Position numbers and translations under genes: made by a program. Shown piece by piece: positions 1 through 4,347 of a stretch of 9,777 bases of DNA (the first letter of the stretch is position 1; every line of letters starts with the position of its first letter). The DNA comes from an uncultured Bacillota bacterium. GTDB taxonomy: Bacteria; Bacillota_I; Bacilli_A; RF39; UBA660. The DNA lies in assembly GCA_947179265.1 (NCBI GenBank), contig CAMXBB010000028.1:1-9777 (forward strand). The letters run 5' to 3'. The notes beneath the pieces were generated by a model. That model saw only the letters and a list, made by a program, of their open reading frames with translations. It made no database searches and was not told the DNA's origin.

Positions 1-540
1 GCAGTATACTATACCCTAGCAGCATATGCTCTATGTAAAACTATGGGACTTACCAATAAGCAACTTCAATATTCATTAAATGAAGATATACTAGATTCTA
101 AACGAATGAAAAATTATTATCTTGGAAAAAGAAAAATTGAAATGATCGAATCTAAAAACGAGAATGCCCTTTCTTATCTTCAAACTATCAATTATATTCG
201 TTCTGAAAAAGGACAAAAGACAATCATCATGGGATTCGATAATGTATCAAGAAGATATGAATTTAATGATTTAAGTTGGTTATATGATGTTGATTTTGAA
301 TTATTAAATGATAAGTCAATAAATAAAATATTCTGTATTGGTAGATTTAGATATGATGTCTATGCCAGGTTACTACATGCAAACATACCTGAAGATAAAA
401 TCATATTAGTAGATAATCTAGATAACATATTAATAGATGTTAAAAAATATAGTAAAGGAAAAATATATACAATGGTTTGCTTTGATATGACCGCCATATT
501 AAAACAAAAATTGATGGAGGAACAACATGGAAACAATTAA
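1..540 (+). CDS. murT: Lipid II isoglutaminyl synthase subunit MurT, C-terminal part (5' end outside window)
   Basis: The frame is open from base 1, so only the last 179 residues of MurT are present. MurT is the Mur-ligase-like subunit of the MurT/GatD complex, which amidates the alpha-carboxyl of D-Glu in the lipid II stem peptide on the cytoplasmic face of the membrane. The visible part starts in the end of the Mur ligase region (VYYTLAAYALCKTMGL, cf. the family's YNxLAAxA) and continues through the C-terminal DUF1727 domain. The family motif D-x-S-W-x-x-D-x-D-F-E is present as DLSWLYDVDFE (encoded near 268-300); its first Asp is probably the one reported to complete the GatD triad in S. 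aureus. The usual KNPAGxN segment is poorly kept (here SKNENALSY), so the protein is divergent. The last 14 bases overlap gatD, indicating translational coupling. Identification rests on the motifs plus the GatD-like neighbour. Confidence 0.88.
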   Translation, partial: AVYYTLAAYALCKTMGLTNKQLQYSLNEDILDSKRMKNYYLGKRKIEMIESKNENALSYLQTINYIRSEKGQKTIIMGFDNVSRRYEFNDLSWLYDVDFELLNDKSINKIFCIGRFRYDVYARLLHANIPEDKIILVDNLDNILIDVKKYSKGKIYTMVCFDMTAILKQKLMEEQHGNN

Positions 541-1237
541 AATAGCACATCTATATTATGATTTAATGAATCTCTATGGTGAATCTGGTAATATTATGGC
601 ATTAAAAAGTTCCTTAGAAAGACAAGGAGTTAAAGTTAAAGTAGATTATCTAACAAAAGGAAAACAGCTTAATTTTAAAGAATATGACATCTTCTATATG
701 GGTCAAGGTAGCGAATTAAATCAAGAAATTGTTAGAAAAGATATTCTACGCTATAAAAACTTAATGAAAAAGTTATGTAAAAATAAAACCTTCATTGTTA
801 CGGGAAATGCTTATGAATTATTTGGGAATGACATTGATGGTAAGGAAGCTTTAGGTATTTTTGATTTCAGTACAAAAACTGTTCGGAATAGAATCGTTGG
901 TGAACAAATCTATAAGACTTATCTTCTAAACGATCCTGTTATTGGATTTCAAAATAGAAACGCTATTAATGATAATAAAGAGAATAATCTATTTAATGTT
1001 ATAAAGGGAGATGCTAATAATCAAAATACTACATTTGAAGGTATAAAACTTAATAGCTTCTATGGTACTTATACTTTAGGACCTCTTCTTATTAGAAATC
1101 CCCATCTAACAGATTTAATAATCAAGAACTTATTTGAAAAAAAAGGAATTAAGTTTAAAGAATTCTTAGACACTCCAGATTATATGGCTTATCATGAATA
1201 TCTAAAAAACTTTAATATAAAAACATCTAATGAATAA
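527..1237 (+). CDS. gatD: GatD-like glutamine amidotransferase subunit lacking catalytic Cys and His
   Basis: This 236-residue protein matches GatD, the class I (triad) glutaminase that supplies ammonia to MurT; S. aureus GatD is about 243 residues. Family landmarks are clear: LYGESGNIMAL at 16-26, YMGQGSELNQE at 57-67, ALGIFDF at 108-114, NRIVG at 121-125, and GTYTLGPLLIRNP at 180-192. Aligned from memory with S. aureus GatD, the nucleophile-elbow Cys94 is Gly93 (VTGNAYELFG instead of TICGGYQFLG), and His189 is Leu184 (GTYTLG instead of GTYLHG). Arg128, proposed to bind glutamine, appears kept as Arg122. The FENHGGRT segment is altered to FQNRNAIN. A GGAGGA site at 516-521, six bases before ATG, fixes the start inside the end of murT. 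The reading frame is intact, so this is not an obvious pseudogene. It probably has no glutaminase activity and may serve as a structural partner of MurT. Confidence 0.85.
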   Translation: METIKIAHLYYDLMNLYGESGNIMALKSSLERQGVKVKVDYLTKGKQLNFKEYDIFYMGQGSELNQEIVRKDILRYKNLMKKLCKNKTFIVTGNAYELFGNDIDGKEALGIFDFSTKTVRNRIVGEQIYKTYLLNDPVIGFQNRNAINDNKENNLFNVIKGDANNQNTTFEGIKLNSFYGTYTLGPLLIRNPHLTDLIIKNLFEKKGIKFKEFLDTPDYMAYHEYLKNFNIKTSNE

Positions 1238-1250
1238 TTAGATGTTTTTT
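1219..1250. terminator. Rho-independent terminator between convergent genes
   Basis: There is a perfect 12-bp stem, AAAACATCTAAT (1220-1231) with ATTAGATGTTTT (1237-1248), and a 5-base loop GAATA. A T run follows on the plus strand. On the minus strand the stem also ends in a short T run (TTTT, then ATATT), so it may act in both directions. The hairpin contains the gatD stop codon (1235-1237) and reaches the stop codon of the convergent LemA-like gene (1249-1251). The stem is AT-rich, so its strength is moderate. Confidence 0.8.
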
Positions 1251-1758
1251 AATTTTCATTTCTGAAATATATTTGTTTATTAAACTTCCCTATCATTGCA
1301 ACAATACTAAAGGGAAATAAGTCTATTTTATTATTAAGTCCCAAGACATCGTTATTATAATTTTCTCTTGCTCTATCAAGTCTTTGTTTGCTTGTAACAT
1401 AAGCATTATTCCAATCATCATAAGAAATCTTCTTATCTTCTAGTTCAACAAATAACAAGAACAAAGTCTTTTCAAAATCAATATAATTATTCATAACCGC
1501 TTCATAATCTACTAATGTTCTATGATTTAGTTCTAATTCTCTAATTCGATTTATAATATTAGGATTCACATCATTACCTACTAATACAATATATTGCATT
1601 GAAAGTTCATATCGATAATTTATCTCAAGTATTACTTGCTTCCAATCAACAATCAGATTATTTCTTAATAACACTAAAGTATTATAAGTAGTCACATAAA
1701 AGAATGTAAAAATCGATACAAAAACCAATATCACTATTATCGTCATTAATGGACTCAT
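1249..1758 (-). CDS. LemA-like membrane-anchored protein
   Basis: From the ATG at 1758 the protein has 169 residues. It has one N-terminal hydrophobic segment (about residues 5-22), then the LemA-type signature YNTLVLLRN (25-33) followed by W-x-Q-V, a helical middle, and the family's C-terminal pattern RARENYNNDV...NKIDLFPFSIVAMIGKF (about 129-159). LemA proteins are helical-bundle, membrane-anchored proteins of unclear biochemical role. The usual DLIPNLV stretch is poorly conserved here (YELSMQYIV), so this is a divergent member. A longer GTG start at 1767 exists, but GGGTGA (1769-1764) lies five bases before the ATG at 1758 and overlaps that GTG, so I prefer the ATG. It is the last gene of a three-gene minus-strand unit, 37 bp after the DUF3603-like gene. 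Family assignment is good; function is unknown. Confidence 0.72.
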   Translation of the reverse strand: MSPLMTIIVILVFVSIFTFFYVTTYNTLVLLRNNLIVDWKQVILEINYRYELSMQYIVLVGNDVNPNIINRIRELELNHRTLVDYEAVMNNYIDFEKTLFLLFVELEDKKISYDDWNNAYVTSKQRLDRARENYNNDVLGLNNKIDLFPFSIVAMIGKFNKQIYFRNEN

Positions 1759-1795
1759 AACATTCACCCAATATTATAATAACAAATTATTAAAG

Positions 1796-2344
1796 TTATT
1801 GGCATAAATTTTGATAAAGGTTAACATACTTGTCATTAAAGTTATTAGTGATATCATTCATTAAAAATTCTTTCATATCTTCTAAAGTTTTATCATTGTC
1901 ACTTCCTGTAATATCATAATAGATATATTTTATTAAATCAGGTATTGACTCTTCTACCTGTTTTAATAATACTCTTTTAATAAGTATTTCAGAGCGTAAT
2001 TCAAAAGGTATCTTTCTTACTTTACCTTTTTTAAATTGAATAGAAGTGATATCTAAATTGGATGCTATTTCATTAACACATGATTCATCTTCATAACTTA
2101 AATATGATAGATATGCCACCTTTTTATCAATTAATTCTATCGCTATCGCATTTATTCCATCACTCAATATAAATGGTGATATATTCAGTTCTATCTTCAT
2201 ATGGTATTTAATAAAATCACTTATATTATCAACTCTAAAAACTGGCACTTTAAGGTATCTTTCAATGGAATCTTCCTTACTCCACTCATAATAATTAATT
2301 GGATACTCATTAAAATTTAAAAATATATCATAATAATATTTCAT
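1796..2344 (-). CDS. Conserved hypothetical protein, DUF3603-like
   Basis: This is a 182-residue soluble protein with no signal peptide or membrane segment. Its opening, YYYDIFLNFNEYPINYYEWSKEDSIERY with a following VPVFRV (about residues 3-38), resembles the start of DUF3603 proteins of Bacilli (YDVWVNWFEG..., FHEWRKDD, VPLLxV); this comparison is from memory. The middle (about 57-98) reads as alternating beta strands, and the rest is charged and helical. The DTIGY motif I associate with DUF3603 is not evident, so it may be a distant relative. The start is well fixed: AGGAGGA (2355-2349) lies four bases before ATG. The upstream small membrane protein gene ends inside this ribosome binding site, which implies coupled translation. 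It is the middle gene of the unit ending in the LemA-like gene. No biochemical function can be assigned. Confidence 0.6.
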   Translation of the reverse strand: MKYYYDIFLNFNEYPINYYEWSKEDSIERYLKVPVFRVDNISDFIKYHMKIELNISPFILSDGINAIAIELIDKKVAYLSYLSYEDESCVNEIASNLDITSIQFKKGKVRKIPFELRSEILIKRVLLKQVEESIPDLIKYIYYDITGSDNDKTLEDMKEFLMNDITNNFNDKYVNLYQNLCQ

Positions 2345-2353
2345 ATGTTCCTC

Positions 2354-2533
2354 CTAACGTGATATATAGATCAAAGAAACTCCTACTATAACGTATATTA
2401 TATATAAGAATATCTTTCTTATATATAATATAAAACTAAAACCTATAGCTAGATAATTAATACTAAGTACTGATATAGAAATACCATAACTAATTAATAG
2501 TATACCCAATATTTTAATAATAAACTTATTCAT
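2354..2533 (-). CDS. Small hydrophobic membrane protein, 59 residues
   Basis: An ATG at 2533 opens 59 codons ending in TAG (2356-2354). The product has two very hydrophobic stretches (about residues 4-37 and 41-57) separated by the short charged turn IRKIF, so it is predicted to be a two-segment membrane hairpin. Sixty codons without a stop are unlikely by chance in such AT-rich DNA. The stop codon lies within the AGGAGGA ribosome binding site of the DUF3603-like gene (CGT TAG GAG GAA CAT ATG), a typical operon junction. No good Shine-Dalgarno sequence is visible before its own ATG, which weakens the call; it could be translated weakly, or the exact start may differ. No family is recognised. 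The gene contains a perfect 17-bp inverted repeat, listed separately. Confidence 0.6.
   Translation of the reverse strand: MNKFIIKILGILLISYGISISVLSINYLAIGFSFILYIRKIFLYIIYVIVGVSLIYISR
2394..2432. repeat. Perfect 17-bp inverted repeat inside the small membrane protein gene
   Basis: The arms TATATTATATATAAGAA (2394-2410) and TTCTTATATATAATATA (2416-2432) are exact reverse complements around a 5-base loop, TATCT. In the minus-strand mRNA this would form a 17-bp stem ending 38 bases before the ribosome binding site of the DUF3603-like gene. It lies wholly in coding sequence and has no T tract, so it is not a standard terminator. It could affect mRNA stability or expression of the downstream genes. 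Confidence 0.75.
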
Positions 2534-2568
2534 AATAAATTTTATTAAAATAAGGTTATTTTATTTAT

Positions 2569-2591
2569 AAAAAACTGCGTATTAAACGCAG
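2569..2591. repeat. 23-bp direct repeat, copy 1 (fic 3' side)
   Basis: Six A residues plus the whole 17-base hairpin CTGCGT-ATTAA-ACGCAG are identical to 3770-3792 in the same orientation. Identity stops sharply at the 3' edge (C here, T in copy 2), and the sequence before the A run is unrelated. Together the two copies bracket 1178 bp containing only the fic gene and its control region, as expected for a duplicated insertion target or a short attachment-type core. Confidence 0.85.
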
Positions 2592-2597
2592 CTTTTA
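2569..2597 (-). terminator. Terminator of the fic gene
   Basis: The hairpin CTGCGT (2575-2580), loop ATTAA, ACGCAG (2586-2591) is followed on the minus strand by six T residues (plus-strand A run 2569-2574). It can extend further by pairing AAAA with TTTT across one bulged base. It lies 17-45 bases beyond the fic stop codon. The same 23 bases recur exactly at 3770-3792. Confidence 0.85.
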
Positions 2598-2613
2598 TCA
2601 TTACAATCGATAT

Positions 2614-3669
2614 TTATAGAATAGTCCACTCACCATTACGTTTTCCATTATTTCTAGCAATTAAACCTTTATTTTGCATTTCTATCATTCGTGTTTTTAC
2701 CGTTCTTATAGATTTTTTTATAATCGCTGCAATTTCTTCTTGTTTTATATTTGGATTTTTTAATATCAAATTTATAATTAATTGTTCTTCCAAAGTGCAA
2801 CTTTTGTACTTTGACTCGTTCGATTTAATGCTTTCATTATAATTTATATGCATATATCTATTTTTTAACTCATAATTGGTATTTGTAAGAAGATTATAAA
2901 AGAATCTTTCTAAAAAAGAGTTATCTTCAAAAATATTTTTTTCAAAATTCTTATAATTAGCTCTAACTAAAGAATTTCTAAAATACCAAGACTTCTCTGC
3001 AAAGACATCATCATTTATATCAAATCCAAATGTCCTTAAATATTTTATGATAAATACTGCAGTAGTTCGGGTATTTCCCTCGCAAAATGGATGAACTTGC
3101 CATATGTTTGAGGTAAAAGTACAAATATGTTTTATAGAATCATCTAAGGATAAATCTTTATATGAAAAATTTTTTTCTTGTTCAAAATCATATTCTAATG
3201 CTGACATTATAGATTCAAACGATGAATAAATAACCGTATCATTATCTAGTACCCATTCTTTTTTTATAAAATTATAATCTCTTATGATTCCAGCATGATT
3301 ATAAATTCCTGTAAATAATCTTCTATGTATGCTAATTAATTCTGTAGGAGAAAAATTGAAAGTTTTTTCACTTAATATTTCCGCTATCCTTACAGCAACT
3401 TTATCAGCTTCCTCACTATTGTTTTCTTCTTTTTTTCTATTATCTAAAGTTTCATAATAATGATTGATTCTTTTTTCGACTTCTTTTAAATTAATATTTC
3501 CTTCAACATGTTCTTTAGCAGTCTCTACAAGATAACTTGAAGTTTTTAATTGATCAACTTCTTGTAATCCAATGGCTGTTCCCCACGTTTTTGCTTTTTC
3601 AATACGAGTAGGTTCACCCTGCTTTATATATTCCAATAATTCAAGATTCCAACTTTCCTTTTTAGTCAT
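2614..3669 (-). CDS. Fic-domain protein with N-terminal VbhA-like segment and C-terminal winged helix
   Basis: This is a 351-residue protein from the ATG at 3669. The Fic core contains HPFCEGNTR at residues 193-201, matching HPFx[D/E]GN[G/K/T]R with the catalytic His193; the likely reaction is transfer of AMP (or another nucleotide moiety) to a protein hydroxyl. The flap HAGIIRDYNFIKKEW lies at about 125-139. The N-terminal segment AKEHVEGNINLKEVEKRI (about 51-68) resembles a fused VbhA-type inhibitory helix with Glu56-Gly57, but the usual Ser/Thr four residues earlier is Lys. The last 60 residues look like a winged-helix DNA-binding domain (KQEEIAAIIKKSIRTVKTRMIEMQNKGLI), suggesting self-regulation. 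The open frame extends to a TTG at 3735, but that lies upstream of a good promoter; GAGGA just before ATG 3669 supports the shorter form. It is a stand-alone gene with its own promoter and terminator, flanked by 23-bp repeats. Target unknown. Confidence 0.88.
   Translation of the reverse strand: MTKKESWNLELLEYIKQGEPTRIEKAKTWGTAIGLQEVDQLKTSSYLVETAKEHVEGNINLKEVEKRINHYYETLDNRKKEENNSEEADKVAVRIAEILSEKTFNFSPTELISIHRRLFTGIYNHAGIIRDYNFIKKEWVLDNDTVIYSSFESIMSALEYDFEQEKNFSYKDLSLDDSIKHICTFTSNIWQVHPFCEGNTRTTAVFIIKYLRTFGFDINDDVFAEKSWYFRNSLVRANYKNFEKNIFEDNSFLERFFYNLLTNTNYELKNRYMHINYNESIKSNESKYKSCTLEEQLIINLILKNPNIKQEEIAAIIKKSIRTVKTRMIEMQNKGLIARNNGKRNGEWTIL
2791..2814. promoter_or_regulatory. Intragenic copy of the fic operator palindrome
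   Basis: CAAAGTGCAA-CTT-TTGTACTTTGA at 2791-2814 matches the promoter-proximal palindrome at 3733-3756 over 24 bases with one substitution (T at 2807 for C). It falls within fic codons for about residues 286-293 (SKYKSCTL), between the Fic domain and the C-terminal winged helix. It is a candidate second binding site for the same regulator. Being coding sequence, it could also be a relic of shared origin. Confidence 0.65.
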
Positions 3670-3699
3670 ATAAATCCTCATCCTCCATAATACAATACT

Positions 3700-3728
3700 A
3701 TTATACCTCTTTTTATTAATTAATTCAA
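3700..3728 (-). promoter_or_regulatory. Vegetative-type promoter of fic
   Basis: On the minus strand, TTGAAT (3728-3723), a 17-bp spacer and a perfect TATAAT (3705-3700) form a strong sigma-A-like promoter. The predicted transcript start is near 3693, leaving a leader of about 24 bases with GGAGG and GAGGA elements before the ATG at 3669. This placement rules out starts upstream of 3700. Confidence 0.8.
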
Positions 3729-3729
3729 T

Positions 3730-3771
3730 TTTCAAAGTGCAACTTTTGCACTTTGAAATTGCACTTTGAAA
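3730..3771. promoter_or_regulatory. Three-half-site operator next to the fic promoter
   Basis: Half-site TTTCAAAGTGCAA (3730-3742) faces its exact reverse complement TTGCACTTTGAAA (3746-3758) across a 3-base spacer, and TTGCACTTTGAAA is repeated in direct tandem at 3759-3771. The array starts one base upstream of the -35 hexamer and ends at the coat gene's terminator. A dimeric DNA-binding protein is the likely ligand. The winged-helix C-terminus of the Fic protein itself is the nearest candidate, which is inference. Confidence 0.8.
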
Positions 3772-3792
3772 AAAACTGCGTATTAAACGCAG
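3769..3792 (-). terminator. Terminator of the coat protein gene
   Basis: The hairpin CTGCGT-ATTAA-ACGCAG (3776-3792) is followed on the minus strand by seven T residues (plus-strand A run 3769-3775). The stem overlaps the last codons and the TAA (3785-3783) of the coat gene. It is the same sequence as the fic terminator. Confidence 0.85.
3770..3792. repeat. 23-bp direct repeat, copy 2 (coat gene 3' end)
   Basis: Identical to 2569-2591. Because this copy encodes the end of the coat protein and its stop, it is probably the ancestral one, with the copy beyond fic derived from it. The third operator half-site directly abuts it. Confidence 0.85.
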
Positions 3793-4247
3793 TCAACATA
3801 AGTATCATTTAAACAACGGATAACACAGCAACATGATAGATCCATAGTAAAGAAACTATTAGTAGCTATATAAGGTTGACTATTACAACAACTATCTTCT
3901 GGATTTTGAACTAATACTCTAAATGTAGCGGCATTACCATCTAACTTCTCTACTCTAAATACATTTGAACATTCGCAGTTTACAGTAGATTGTTGTGGAT
4001 TAGAGCATGCATTAGTGAAATCTTTACATGTTGGCATTGTCCATGGTGTTCCATTTCCACAGCATGTATAAAGCATGACTGGTCTTGTATTACATATCAA
4101 ACAATTTGGTCCTCCACCAAGCATTGGTCGATCACATGAATCTAAACATGAATCTGGACATGCATTTTGTTGTAGGATTAAAATTACTTTTAAGATATCA
4201 GCAATACTATTTGAAGATTCATTATTACAATTATCATTATTATTCAT
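3783..4247 (-). CDS. cotZ: Spore coat protein of the CotY/CotZ family
   Basis: This 154-residue protein contains 19 cysteines, many paired or clustered (CPDSCLDSC at 30-38, CC at 62-63 and 120-121, CCC at 139-141). It follows the CotY/CotZ pattern: an acidic/Asn-rich start and helix, NTRPVMLYT (53-61; cf. NTIPFMLYT), VFRVEKLDGNAATFRVL (96-112), and MDLSCCCVIRCL (135-146; cf. VDLSCFCAIQCL). In Bacillus these proteins form the disulfide-linked crust or exosporium basal layer assembled by the mother cell. GGGTGA lies seven bases before the ATG. The promoter fits mother-cell sigma-K. It is a single-gene unit with its own terminator. The family is confident; CotY versus CotZ cannot be decided, so the symbol is provisional. 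Confidence 0.85.
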   Translation of the reverse strand: MNNNDNCNNESSNSIADILKVILILQQNACPDSCLDSCDRPMLGGGPNCLICNTRPVMLYTCCGNGTPWTMPTCKDFTNACSNPQQSTVNCECSNVFRVEKLDGNAATFRVLVQNPEDSCCNSQPYIATNSFFTMDLSCCCVIRCLNDTYVDCV

Positions 4248-4277
4248 AATTACTCACCCTTTCATTTATACTCACTA

Positions 4278-4304
4278 TATTTTATGTAGAAGTTAGTATT
4301 TAGT
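4278..4304 (-). promoter_or_regulatory. Sigma-K-like promoter of the coat gene
   Basis: On the minus strand, AC (4304-4303), 16 bases, then CATAAAATA (4286-4278) match the sigma-K pattern AC-N16/17-CATAnnnTA exactly. The predicted transcript start near 4271 leaves a leader of about 24 bases. The fit with a CotY/CotZ product supports mother-cell expression late in sporulation. Sigma-E, whose -10 is similar, is the alternative. Confidence 0.75.
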
Positions 4305-4315
4305 GATAATTATCA

Positions 4316-4342
4316 ATAATAAAAACGAACCACTCGGTTCGT
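4316..4342 (-). terminator. Terminator of the two-gene ABC exporter operon
   Basis: The 7-bp perfect stem ACGAACC (4325-4331), loop ACTC, GGTTCGT (4336-4342) is followed on the minus strand by five T residues and further T-rich sequence. It begins six bases after the stop of the 610-residue ABC gene and separates it from the coat gene promoter. Confidence 0.9.
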
Positions 4343-4347
4343 CCTTA

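Noticed and set aside
1759..1767. GTG start adding three residues to the LemA-like protein
   Set aside because: The GTG overlaps the GGGTGA ribosome binding site that is correctly spaced for the ATG at 1758.
1764..1800. Weak complementary segments (AATAAC/GTTATT and CCAATA/TATTGG) between the DUF3603-like and LemA-like genes
   Set aside because: Six-base AT-rich arms that exclude one another are not enough to call a terminator or RNA switch.
2534..2568. Possible promoter for the small membrane protein operon
   Set aside because: The gap is AT-rich with several TATA-like strings but no paired -35/-10. The promoter may overlap the fic terminator or lie further upstream.
3670..3735. Longer fic start at TTG 3735, adding 22 residues
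   Set aside because: The TTG is in the operator and a perfect TATAAT with matching -35 lies downstream of it. The ATG at 3669 has a GAGGA site and begins the typical MTKKESWN of this family.
2569..3792. Insertion sequence or integrative element around fic
   Set aside because: There is no transposase, integrase or terminal inverted repeats, only the 23-bp direct repeats, so I report the repeats and not a mobile element.
4075..4296. Open frame on the plus strand opposite the coat protein gene
   Set aside because: It is antisense to a clear CotY/CotZ gene, has no ribosome binding site and gives no family-like protein.
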